Shown: positions 1 through 7,246, counted from the stretch's first letter. The stretch: DNA of 11,512 nt from DASVSE01 sp036399715 (GCA_036399715.1 DASWMO010000269.1:1-11512); one strand, 5' to 3'. Notes: generated by a model from the sequence alone, not told the origin. Numbers and translations are program-made.

Positions 1-1317
1 GTGCCCGGCTCGGTCGCCGGCCTCATCGCCGCGCACGCGTCCGGCGGGCGCCTGCCGCTCGCGCGCCTCGTCGAGCCCGCGATCCGCCTCGCCCGCGGCC
101 ACACGGTCACGTTTCGAACGGCCAATCTCCTCAACCGGTACCGCGCGGACTTTGAGAGCTTCGACGCCGCGCGCCGGCTGTACGTCCGCGACGCGCCGTG
201 GCAGGCCGGCGACCGATTGGAGAACCCGGACCTCGTGCGGACGCTCGAACGGATCCGCGACGGCGGCCGCGACGGCTTCTACCGCGGTGAGACCGCCCGC
301 CTCCTCGCGGCCGAGATGCGCCGCGGCGGCGGGCTTATCACCGAGGCCGACCTCGCGGCGTACCGGCCCGTCGAGCGGACCGTCCTCCGAGGCGCGTACC
401 GCGGCTACCGCATCCTCACGATGCCGCCGCCGTCGTCGGGCGGGATCGCGCTTCTCCAGACGCTCGCCGCGCTCGAACCCTTCCCCATCGCCGAATGGGG
501 CAGCCAGAACCCGCGGGCGCTCCACGCGCTCGGCGAGGCCCTCCGGCGCGCGTTTGCCGACCGTGCGCGCTACATCGGCGACCCGGCGTTCGTGACCGTG
601 CCCGTGGCGGGCCTCGTCGATCCGGTTTACGCGCGAGGCCGCATGACGACGTTCGACCCGGCTCGCACCACGCCCAGCGCGAGCGTCGCCGAAGGCGAGC
701 CGGCGGGCCACGAGCACACCGAGACGACGCACCTCTCGGTCGTCGACGCCGAGGGCAACGCCGTTTCGCTCACGACGACGCTCAACGACTACTTCGGCTC
801 GCGCGTCGTCGTCGGCGGGGCGGGCTTTCTGCTCAACGATGAGATGGACGACTTCGCGACTGCGCCGGGCCTGCCGAACGCGTGGGGCCTCGTCCAGGGC
901 GAAGTCAACGCCGTCGGGCCTGGCCGGCGCATGGCGTCGTCGATGACGCCCGTGATCGTGGAGCGCCCGGACGGGGCGCTGTTCTTCGTCGGCGGCTCGC
1001 CGGGCGGCCCGCGCATCATCTCGACCGTCGCGCAGGTGCTGCTCGGCGTGATCGACGACGGCCTCGGCGTGCAGGAGGCCGCCTCGCGCCCGCGCGTCCA
1101 CCACCAGTGGCTGCCCGACGTGCTCTACGCCGAGGCAGGCGTTCCAGCCGAGACGCTGGATGCGCTCTCGGCGCTCGGCTGGGCTATCGAGGCGACCGAC
1201 CGCTTCGGGGCCGCCAACTGCATCCTCGTCCGCACGGCACCCGACGGCACGCGCACGCGCACGCTCACGGCCTCGGCGGACCCGCGGCGCTCGGACGACG
1301 ACGCGCGGACGTTTTAA
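1..1317 (+). CDS. ggt: Gamma-glutamyltransferase, 3' part (5' end outside window)
   Basis: Gamma-glutamyltranspeptidase of the Ntn-hydrolase superfamily. It transfers or hydrolyses the gamma-glutamyl group of glutathione and related peptides, normally in the periplasm after autocleavage into two subunits. The first codons read PGSVAGL, an internal motif of the large subunit, so the GTG at base 1 is not a start and the signal peptide and substrate-binding Arg region lie upstream. Counting from the first codon in the window, the small subunit should begin at the nucleophile Thr242 (TTHLSVVD). Thr260 and Asn262 match E. coli T409/N411, Asp284 in MDDF matches D433, Ser313-Ser314 match S462/S463, and Gly335-Gly336 in GSPGG form the oxyanion hole. 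The spacing from Asp284 to Ser313 equals that of E. coli, so the lid loop is present (the B. subtilis type lacks it). All visible catalytic residues are intact. The next gene starts 1 nt after the stop. Family call is near certain; substrate preference cannot be read. Confidence 0.95.
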   Translation: MPGSVAGLIAAHASGGRLPLARLVEPAIRLARGHTVTFRTANLLNRYRADFESFDAARRLYVRDAPWQAGDRLENPDLVRTLERIRDGGRDGFYRGETARLLAAEMRRGGGLITEADLAAYRPVERTVLRGAYRGYRILTMPPPSSGGIALLQTLAALEPFPIAEWGSQNPRALHALGEALRRAFADRARYIGDPAFVTVPVAGLVDPVYARGRMTTFDPARTTPSASVAEGEPAGHEHTETTHLSVVDAEGNAVSLTTTLNDYFGSRVVVGGAGFLLNDEMDDFATAPGLPNAWGLVQGEVNAVGPGRRMASSMTPVIVERPDGALFFVGGSPGGPRIISTVAQVLLGVIDDGLGVQEAASRPRVHHQWLPDVLYAEAGVPAETLDALSALGWAIEATDRFGAANCILVRTAPDGTRTRTLTASADPRRSDDDARTF

Positions 1318-1318
1318 C

Positions 1319-2146
1319 GTGTCGCGCCCCGCCCTCGCCGTAGCCGTCTCCCTCGTGATGGCCGCCTTCGCGGCCAACTCCGTTCTCGCCCGCCTCACCC
1401 TCGGCGGCGGCCACGCTGATGCGCTCGCGTTCACCGCTGTCCGCCTCGCCTCGGGCGCGGCCGTGCTCGGGGCGCTCGTCGCAGCCCGGCGCATGCGTCC
1501 CGGTGGAGATGCTGTCTCAGCGCTCGCGCTTCTGGTCTACGCCGCAGCGTTCTCGGTCGCGTACCTCGCCCTACCGACCGGAACAGGCGCACTCGTGCTG
1601 TTCGGGTCCGTTCAGGCGACGATGGTCGGCTGGGGCGTCGCGCACGGCGAGCGCCTTCGGCCGGTTCAGGCGCTCGGGCTCTTCCTCGCGCTCGGTGGGC
1701 TCGTCGTGCTCGTCGCCCCGGGCGTTGGAGCACCGCCACTCGGCGCGGCCGCGCTCATGGCCATTGCCGGTGCAGCGTGGGGCGCGTACTCGCTCCGTGG
1801 CCGCTCGGCAGGCGACGCCACGGCGGCGACGGCTGGCAACTTCCTGCGTGCGGCGCCCGCCGCGGTCGTGCTGATGCTGGCCGCCGGCTCGCCGCGCGCC
1901 GACCCGACCGGACTGGCCCTCGCGGCCGCCTCGGGCGCCCTCACGTCGGGCCTGGGGTATGCGGCGTGGTACGCCGTTCTGCCGCGGCTCCGCGCGGAGA
2001 CCGCCTCGGCCGTGCAACTCGCCGTCCCGATTCTCGCCGCCCTCGGCGGCGTCGCCTTCGCCGGCGAAGGGCTCTCGGTCCGCCTCGCCGCAGCCTCGGC
2101 CGCGACCCTCGGCGGGATCGCCCTCGTCGCCCGCCGTCCGCGCTGA
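1319..2146 (+). CDS. EamA/DMT-superfamily 10-TM transporter
   Basis: Predicted inner-membrane permease of the drug/metabolite transporter superfamily (EamA family, RhaT/YdcZ-like), 275 aa, close to the usual 280-300 aa. Hydrophobic segments fall near residues 5-22, 36-56, 66-86, 88-106, 115-133, 139-158, 175-190, 197-220, 228-249 and 254-271, which gives ten helices in the typical two-repeat arrangement. The second repeat carries the family hallmark VPILAALGGVAFAGE (about 236-250), where the Pro, Gly and final Glu are the conserved positions. I chose GTG at 1319 because the coding frame and the first helix begin right there; the next candidate, ATG 1358, would cut into helix 1. The start is 1 nt after the ggt stop, so the two genes are probably co-transcribed and translationally coupled. 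DMT exporters often move amino acids or metabolites; the substrate is not visible. The pairing with ggt suggests an amino acid or thiol-derived compound (inference). Confidence 0.88.
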   Translation: MSRPALAVAVSLVMAAFAANSVLARLTLGGGHADALAFTAVRLASGAAVLGALVAARRMRPGGDAVSALALLVYAAAFSVAYLALPTGTGALVLFGSVQATMVGWGVAHGERLRPVQALGLFLALGGLVVLVAPGVGAPPLGAAALMAIAGAAWGAYSLRGRSAGDATAATAGNFLRAAPAAVVLMLAAGSPRADPTGLALAAASGALTSGLGYAAWYAVLPRLRAETASAVQLAVPILAALGGVAFAGEGLSVRLAAASAATLGGIALVARRPR

Positions 2147-2166
2147 GCGCACGGCCGGCGAACCGA

Positions 2167-2186
2167 ACTGACCCGGGGTCGTCAGT
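2167..2186. repeat. 20-bp inverted repeat between the transporter gene and polA
   Basis: Perfect 6-bp arms ACTGAC / GTCAGT flank an 8-nt centre (CCGGGGTC). An alternative, overlapping palindrome GACCC-G-GGGTC (2170-2180) uses the same bases. It lies 20 bp after the transporter stop and 40 bp before the polA ATG. No T-tract follows, so a classical intrinsic terminator is not supported. It could be a U-less terminator hairpin or a protein-binding site in the polA promoter region. The 80-bp gap holds nothing else that I recognise. Confidence 0.35.
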
Positions 2187-2226
2187 GCGGAGCCGTACTC
2201 TCTGGCCCCCGCCGACCTCCGCCGCG

Positions 2227-5200
2227 ATGCCGACCGACCCGACCGAGCCGAGCCTGTTCGACACCCCACTCCCGCCCGACGTCCCGGCGCCCGACGCGCC
2301 CGAGACCGCTGAGGCGCCCGCTGCCCCGCCGTGGGACGGGCCGGACCAGCCCACTGACGACGACTTCGACGGACCGCCCCGCGAGACGCTCTTTCTCGCC
2401 GACGCGCTCGCGCTCGCCTACCGCGCGTACTTCTCGATGCGCAACAGCCCGCTCACGACGCCGGACGGGCTCACGGACACGCGCGCGCTCTACGGCTTCG
2501 CCACGGCGATCCTGAAGCTGCTCGAAGACCACGCGCCCGAGCATATCGCCGTCGTCTTCGACGCCCTCACGGGTGGCCCGAACTTCCGCCAGGAGGCCTT
2601 CGCGGACTACAAGGGCCACCGCCCGCCGATGCCGGACGGCATCAAGGGCGCGCTCCCGTACATCAAGCGCTTCGTCGAGGCGCTCGACATCCCGGTCCTC
2701 GAAGTCGAAGGCGTCGAGGCGGACGACGTCATCGGGACGCTCGCGCGGCGCGCCCAGACGGAAGACGTCGACGTCGTGATCTTCTCGCCCGACAAAGACT
2801 TCCGCCAGCTTCTCGCCGACCGGACGGTCCCGGCCGCGGGCGAGTCCGGCCGCGGGGCGGTTCACATGCTGCGCCCGCCGTACCAGGGCGAGGCCTTCGA
2901 CCGCGAGACGCCGGCCACCTTCCGCGAGCGCTACGGCGGCCTCGACCCCGAGCAGTTCGTGGACCTGCTCGCGCTCATGGGCGACACGGCCGACAACGTT
3001 CCTGGCGTGCCGGGTATCGGCGAGAAGACCGCCGTCGGGCTCATCGCGTCCTACGGGACCGTCGAGAACCTCCTGGAGCACGCGGCCGAGGTGAAGGGCA
3101 AGAAGGCCCAGGAGGGCCTCACCAACCACGCCGACGACGCGCGTCTCTCGAAGCACCTTGTCTGCATCGAGACGAACGTGCCGCTGAGCGCCCCCGGCGG
3201 CGGACCGCTCGACTGGCACACGCTCCGCCGCACCGAGCCCGACCTCGCGGCCGTCAACGCCCTCTTCGACGAGGTCGGCTTCGGCGGCCGCCTCCGCGCG
3301 CGCGTCAAGGACTACGCCGAGGGCCGCGCCCGCACGACGCGCCAGACCATCCTCCCGGACGATGACCCGTCGCTGTCATTCGACTTCGGCCCGTACATCC
3401 CCGTGACCGCGATGGGCGAGGCCGGCGTGGACTACACGACCGTCCACGACCACGACAGCCTCCCGCTCGCCGCCGCCGTCGGGAATGACGTCCTGTCGTT
3501 CGATACCGAGACGACGAGCGTCGAGTCGATGGAGGCCGAGCTCGTCGGCATCGCCCTGTCAGACCACGAGGAGTCCGCCGTCTACGTCCCGACGCCGCTC
3601 CCCGACGGGACGCCGACCGAGACGGCCGTCGATGCAATCCGGGCGCGCTTGGAAGACCCGGACCTGCTCAAGGTCGGGCACAACGTCAAGTACGACTTGG
3701 TGGTGATGGCGCGCCATGGCGTGCGCGTGCAGGGCCCGATCTTCGACACGATGATCGCGCACTACCTCATCAACCCCGAGGCGAGCCACAAAATGGACGA
3801 CGTCTCGTCGTTCTACCTCAACTACCGCCCGCAGCCGATCACGGACCTCATCGGGACGGGCAAGAACGCGCTCTCGATGCGCGACGTGCCCGTCGAGGAC
3901 GTCGGCCCGTACGCGTGCGAAGACGCCGACGTGGCGCTGCGGCTGATGCCGGTCCTGCGCGAGAAGCTCCGCGAGATGGACGCCGAGCCCGACGGCGAGG
4001 GCAGCTTTACGGGCGGTGGGCGCGTGCTGGAGATCGCTGAGACGATGGAGTTTCCCCTCGTGCCGGTCCTCGCGGACATGGAGATGGCCGGCGTCAAGAT
4101 CGACGAGCGCGTCCTCGCCGACATCCGCGTCGGGCTGGACGCGACGCTGGCGGACCTCGAAACGAAGATCACCGAGGCAGCCGGCCGCCGGTTCACGATC
4201 GGCTCGACGCAGCAGCTCGCCGAGGTCCTTTTCAACCCGGTGCCGACCGACGCCGCTCGCGAGGCGGCGCGGGTGTGGCAGGAGGAGGTGGACAGCCCGC
4301 TCTCCAGCAAGACCAAAAAGCAGCTCAAGGACGAGGCGCCGACGTTCGGGCTCGGCCTCAAGGCGCTCTCGAAGACGAGCACGGGCCGCCCGAGCACGGA
4401 CGAGAACGCCCTGACGGAGCTCGCCAAGGAGCACGCCCTCCCGGCCCTCGTCCTCGACTGGCGCAAGGTGGCCAAGCTCAAGAGCACCTACGTCGACAAG
4501 CTTCCCGAGCTCATCCACCCCGAGACGGGGCGCGTCCACACCAACTTCAACCAGACGATCGCCGCGACGGGCCGCCTGTCGTCGTCCAGCCCGAACCTCC
4601 AGAACATCCCGATCCGGACCGAGGTCGGCCGCGAGATCCGCCGCGCGTTCGTCGCCGAACCGGGCTGCGCCATCCTCTCGGCCGACTACGCGCAGATCGA
4701 GCTTCGCATCCTCGCGCACCTCTCGATGGACGCCGGGCTCGTCGAGGCGTTCGAGAGCGGGCAGGACATCCACACGGCGACGGGCGCCCGCGTCTTCGGC
4801 GTCCCGTACGACGCCGTCACGCGCGCGCAGCGCGACCGGGTGAAGCAGGTCAACTACGGCATCCCGTACGGCATCTCGGCCTTCGGGCTCGCCAACCGCC
4901 TTCGGATCACGAACGCCGAGGCGCAGGAACTCATCAACGAGTACCGCGCGGCTTACCCCGGCGTCATCCAGACGCTCGACGGCATCCTGCAGGACGCTCG
5001 GCGGACGGGCTACGTCGAGACGCTCCTCGGGCGCCGCCGCTACGTCCCGCAGATCACGTCCCGCAATCCGAACGACCGCGCCTACGCCGAGCGCATCGCG
5101 ATCAACATGCCGATCCAGGGCACGCAGGCGGACATGATCAAGCTCGCGATGATCGCCATCCACGGCCGCCTCGCGGACGAGGGCCTGAAGGCGCGGATGA

Positions 5201-5358
5201 TCCTGCAGGTCCACGACGAGCTCGTGTTCGAGGTCCCCGAGGCCGAGGTGGACGCCGTCTCGGCGCTCGTGACGGACGAGATGCAGCGCGCGCTCCCGCT
5301 CGACGTGCCAATCGTGGTCGGCCTCGGCACCGCCCCCAACTGGCTCGACGCGCACTGA
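2227..5358 (+). CDS. polA: DNA polymerase I (5' nuclease, 3'-5' exonuclease and polymerase)
   Basis: Family A DNA polymerase for Okazaki-fragment maturation and repair synthesis; 1043 aa against about 930 in E. coli. Residues 1-55 are an acidic/proline-rich extension, probably disordered. The 5' nuclease domain (about 56-340) keeps its metal ligands Asp59, Glu164, Asp166, Asp167, Asp189, Asp191, Asp253 and Asp256 and has the helix-hairpin-helix VPGVPGIGEKTA (258-269). The exonuclease domain has all three DEDD motifs: Asp426/Glu428, Asp490 and Tyr562/Asp566, so proofreading should be active. In the polymerase domain, motif A is Asp820 with Glu825, motif B is Arg869, Lys873, Tyr877 and Tyr881, and motif C is His996-Asp997-Glu998. 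Tyr877 stands where E. coli has Phe762. An insertion of about 37 aa (about 671-708) sits in the thumb region. The ATG at 2227 is preferred because the same frame upstream to 1777 only shadows the transporter gene. No Shine-Dalgarno is visible. Confidence 0.97.
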   Translation: MPTDPTEPSLFDTPLPPDVPAPDAPETAEAPAAPPWDGPDQPTDDDFDGPPRETLFLADALALAYRAYFSMRNSPLTTPDGLTDTRALYGFATAILKLLEDHAPEHIAVVFDALTGGPNFRQEAFADYKGHRPPMPDGIKGALPYIKRFVEALDIPVLEVEGVEADDVIGTLARRAQTEDVDVVIFSPDKDFRQLLADRTVPAAGESGRGAVHMLRPPYQGEAFDRETPATFRERYGGLDPEQFVDLLALMGDTADNVPGVPGIGEKTAVGLIASYGTVENLLEHAAEVKGKKAQEGLTNHADDARLSKHLVCIETNVPLSAPGGGPLDWHTLRRTEPDLAAVNALFDEVGFGGRLRARVKDYAEGRARTTRQTILPDDDPSLSFDFGPYIPVTAMGEAGVDYTTVHDHDSLPLAAAVGNDVLSFDTETTSVESMEAELVGIALSDHEESAVYVPTPLPDGTPTETAVDAIRARLEDPDLLKVGHNVKYDLVVMARHGVRVQGPIFDTMIAHYLINPEASHKMDDVSSFYLNYRPQPITDLIGTGKNALSMRDVPVEDVGPYACEDADVALRLMPVLREKLREMDAEPDGEGSFTGGGRVLEIAETMEFPLVPVLADMEMAGVKIDERVLADIRVGLDATLADLETKITEAAGRRFTIGSTQQLAEVLFNPVPTDAAREAARVWQEEVDSPLSSKTKKQLKDEAPTFGLGLKALSKTSTGRPSTDENALTELAKEHALPALVLDWRKVAKLKSTYVDKLPELIHPETGRVHTNFNQTIAATGRLSSSSPNLQNIPIRTEVGREIRRAFVAEPGCAILSADYAQIELRILAHLSMDAGLVEAFESGQDIHTATGARVFGVPYDAVTRAQRDRVKQVNYGIPYGISAFGLANRLRITNAEAQELINEYRAAYPGVIQTLDGILQDARRTGYVETLLGRRRYVPQITSRNPNDRAYAERIAINMPIQGTQADMIKLAMIAIHGRLADEGLKARMILQVHDELVFEVPEAEVDAVSALVTDEMQRALPLDVPIVVGLGTAPNWLDAH

Positions 5359-5370
5359 CGCACATCGGGC

Positions 5371-6264
5371 TCAGAACACGCCGCCTTTGCCCCACGAGAG
5401 CTTGTCGCGGAGCGTCGCGAAGACGTCGCGGCCGGGCAGCGACACGAGGCGGACCGTGCCGGCCGAGCGCGTGACGCGGATCGACACGTCGGCGCGGCCG
5501 GGCAGCAGGGCGGACATGCCGTCGACGGCGCACGCGAACGCGTCGCCGCGGGTGACGACGCGCAGGACGAGCTCACACGCGGCGGGCAGCACGATGGGGC
5601 GGGCCGTGAGCGTGTGCGGCGCGATCGGCGCGACGACGACGACGTCCGTCTCGGGCGCGCCCGGGACGACGATCGGGCCGCCGACGGAGAGCGCATATGC
5701 CGTCGAGCCCGTCGGCGTGGCCACGACGAGGCCGTCGGCCCAGTACGTGTTGAGGTAGAGCCCGTCGACGGTCGCCTCGATCTGGATCATCGACGTCGTG
5801 CCGGACTTGTCGATCACGACGTCGTTGAGCGCCCAGGCGGGCACGTCGGGCGCGTCCGCTCCGCTCAGTTCGACGGCAAGTGTCGTCCGCTCCTCGACCG
5901 TGAAGTCGCCCGCGACGACGCGCGCGAGCACGGCCGTCACCTCGCCCACGTCGGCGCGCGTGAGGTAGCCCAGGCGCCCGAGGTTGACGCCGAGGATCGG
6001 CGGGCCGGGCAGGCCGGCGCGGTGCGCCGAGCGTAGGACGGTCCCGTCGCCGCCGAATGACAGCAGCACGTCCACGCCCCCGACCGGCTCGTCGGTCGCC
6101 GCGGCGTCGTGCTCAGGCGTCGCGAGGCCCCGTGCGGCGAGGCCGTCCGAGAGCGGGCGGTCAAGGCGGTAGGAGAGGGCGTGGGCGTCGAGCCACGCCG
6201 TCGTCTCGGCGAGGGCGGGCCAGAGGGCGTCTTTGGTCGCGTTGCCGGTGATGCCGAACGTCAT
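5371..6264 (-). CDS. nadK: NAD kinase
   Basis: ATP-dependent NAD kinase (PpnK), which phosphorylates NAD+ to NADP+ in the cytosol and sets the NADPH pool; 297 aa, the normal length. The diagnostic GGDGT motif is at residues 71-75 with catalytic Asp73, followed by GVNLGRLGYLT, the Asn147-Asp148 pair of the NE/ND motif, Asp177 in the ADGL segment, and TPTGSTAY at 183-190. I chose the ATG at 6264 because the homologous core (MTFGITGN) begins there; the frame stays open upstream to 6387 but that stretch is unlike the family. The gene is convergent with polA with 12 bp between the stops, and no terminator hairpin fits in the gap, so the two transcripts probably overlap. It diverges from the cytochrome gene across 141 bp. 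No Shine-Dalgarno is seen. Confidence 0.95.
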   Translation of the reverse strand: MTFGITGNATKDALWPALAETTAWLDAHALSYRLDRPLSDGLAARGLATPEHDAAATDEPVGGVDVLLSFGGDGTVLRSAHRAGLPGPPILGVNLGRLGYLTRADVGEVTAVLARVVAGDFTVEERTTLAVELSGADAPDVPAWALNDVVIDKSGTTSMIQIEATVDGLYLNTYWADGLVVATPTGSTAYALSVGGPIVVPGAPETDVVVVAPIAPHTLTARPIVLPAACELVLRVVTRGDAFACAVDGMSALLPGRADVSIRVTRSAGTVRLVSLPGRDVFATLRDKLSWGKGGVF

Positions 6265-6284
6265 CGCGGGGAGGGGCGGGGCGG

Positions 6285-6292
6285 CGAACGTA
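6285..6292 (-). promoter_or_regulatory. Candidate Bacteroidota-type -7 element for nadK
   Basis: On the minus strand the octamer TACGTTCG matches the Bacteroidota -7 consensus TAnnTTTG at all but one defined position. It would put transcription start about 14 nt before the nadK ATG. No clear TTG (-33 element) sits at the expected distance upstream, so support is weak. In such GC-rich DNA a chance match is possible. Confidence 0.25.
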
Positions 6293-6354
6293 CCCCGGAC
6301 GCCCGGCGCGGTGCCCGTTCGGCCGCCGGAGATCATGGGGCGGGAGGAAAGCGC

Positions 6355-6383
6355 TTGCCAAAGCGGCCCGCGTGTGGGATTCT
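6355..6383 (+). promoter_or_regulatory. Candidate promoter for the cytochrome gene
   Basis: A TTGCCA hexamer (6355-6360, one mismatch to TTGACA) is followed after a 17-bp spacer by GATTCT (6378-6383, three of six matches to TATAAT). It ends 22 bp before the ATG at 6406. The -10 match is poor, and sigma-70 spacing rules may not hold in this lineage. It is the best candidate in the 141-bp divergent gap, which otherwise holds only GC-rich sequence. Confidence 0.22.
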
Positions 6384-6405
6384 GCACCGCCCAGCCGCCG
6401 TTCCC

Positions 6406-6993
6406 ATGCGCTCGTCTTCACTCACTCTCGCCGGGCTCGCCGGTGCTCTCGCCGTCGCCGTCGTCGCGGCGTATGCACCACCCGCTCCCGCCGCCTCGCC
6501 GTCGGGAGCACGGACCGTGCTCCCAGACTCGGTCTGGACGTGGCCCGAGCGCAGTCAGAACCTCCGCGTGCTCCCGGACACGACTTCGGCCGCGACGCTG
6601 CGGCGCACGATGCAGGGATTTACGCGCGCGCTCGGCGTGCGGTGCTCCGAGTGCCACGTCGGCAGCGGGCGCGACTTCCGCACGTGGGACTTCGCCTCGG
6701 ACGCGAAGCCGCACAAAGAGGTCGCGCGGGGTATGATGCGCATGACGACCGATCTCAATACCCGCCTCGTCCCGGCCGCGCTCGGTGTGCACGACCACGC
6801 GGTTCCGGCGGCCGAGACTTCCGAGATCCACCGCCACGCCGACGGCCGGGAGCACGTCCATCAGCACGCCGCTGCGCCTGCCGAGACCCGGGAGCATGCG
6901 GCAGCGCCGGCTGCTACGCTCGTCTCGTGCTGGACGTGCCACCGCGGGCAGTCGCACCCCGACACAATGGCGCCCCCGCCGACCACCCCCTGA
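6406..6993 (+). CDS. Secreted diheme c-type cytochrome (CytoC_RC-like) with His-rich insertion
   Basis: Predicted exported electron carrier, 195 aa. Residues 1-30 form a signal peptide (short basic start, Ala/Leu/Val-rich core, Ala/Pro-rich end). Two heme-attachment motifs are present: C80-S-E-C-H84 and C175-W-T-C-H179. The stretches around them (TMQGFTRALGVRC, a DFASDAKPHKEVARGMMRMT-like helix, and SCWTCHRG) match what I know of the family named after the photosynthetic reaction-centre cytochrome subunit (PF02276), which is widespread in non-phototrophs. Met69 and one of Met110/111/113 are candidate distal heme ligands. Between the hemes, residues 129-164 contain eight histidines (129, 131, 142, 144, 150, 152, 154, 164) in an Ala/Glu/Pro-rich context with a repeated HAAAPA. 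I regard this as an insertion relative to the usual short linker. The ATG at 6406 gives the signal peptide; the frame is open further upstream but overlaps nadK. No photosynthesis gene is nearby, so the role is probably respiratory or redox. Confidence 0.85.
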   Translation: MRSSSLTLAGLAGALAVAVVAAYAPPAPAASPSGARTVLPDSVWTWPERSQNLRVLPDTTSAATLRRTMQGFTRALGVRCSECHVGSGRDFRTWDFASDAKPHKEVARGMMRMTTDLNTRLVPAALGVHDHAVPAAETSEIHRHADGREHVHQHAAAPAETREHAAAPAATLVSCWTCHRGQSHPDTMAPPPTTP

Positions 6994-7006
6994 CCTCCCC
7001 GACCCG

Positions 7007-7246
7007 ATGGCTACGCTCTCCCGCCCGTCGTCCGACGCCCGCCGCCTCTCGGCCGGCCGCGCCCTCGGCCTGTTCGTGCTCTACACCGTCGCGTTCGCCG
7101 TCGGCGGTGGCCTCGCGGCCGGCATCATGGCCTTCGCGTTCGACGCCGTCGCGACGGGCAGCTACGACTCGAACCTCTACGCGATCACGTTCGGCGTGAC
7201 GGGCTTTATCGCGTACCGTCTCGCGCAGCGCGTCGCGGAGGGCTAG
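7007..7246 (+). CDS. Small two-TM membrane protein of unknown function
   Basis: A 79-aa protein that I do not recognise. A basic, Ser/Arg-rich N-terminus (1-18) is followed by a hydrophobic helix at about 19-45 (rich in Gly/Ala, FAVGGGLAAGIMAFAF), a short polar turn with GSYDSNLY, and a second helix at about 57-73 that ends in a basic segment. This predicts a small inner-membrane protein with both ends probably cytoplasmic (positive-inside rule). It starts 13 nt after the cytochrome stop on the same strand, so it is likely co-transcribed and could be a membrane partner of the cytochrome; that link is positional only. No heme, metal or catalytic motif is visible. The conservative hydrophobic pattern and typical codon use support a real gene. 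Confidence 0.75.
   Translation: MATLSRPSSDARRLSAGRALGLFVLYTVAFAVGGGLAAGIMAFAFDAVATGSYDSNLYAITFGVTGFIAYRLAQRVAEG

Noticed and set aside
1777..2226. Upstream in-frame extension of polA by 150 codons
   Set aside because: It overlaps the transporter gene in another frame, is Arg/Pro-rich and unlike any polymerase; ATG 2227 gives a sensible start.
2182..3219. Minus-strand open frame (345 codons) over the 5' part of polA
   Set aside because: Antisense shadow of the 5' nuclease domain; no recognisable domain and biased composition.
3559..5355. Long minus-strand open frame (598 codons) antisense to polA
   Set aside because: Its protein is Arg/Asp/Val-rich low-complexity sequence typical of a GC-rich antisense shadow, while the plus frame carries every polymerase and exonuclease motif.
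6109..6405. Upstream in-frame extension of the cytochrome gene
   Set aside because: It lies antisense to nadK and would bury the signal peptide; ATG 6406 starts directly at the signal peptide.
6406..6993. Evidence for phototrophy from the reaction-centre-type cytochrome
   Set aside because: The protein has two hemes rather than four, and the family is widespread in non-phototrophs; no reaction-centre or pigment genes are nearby.
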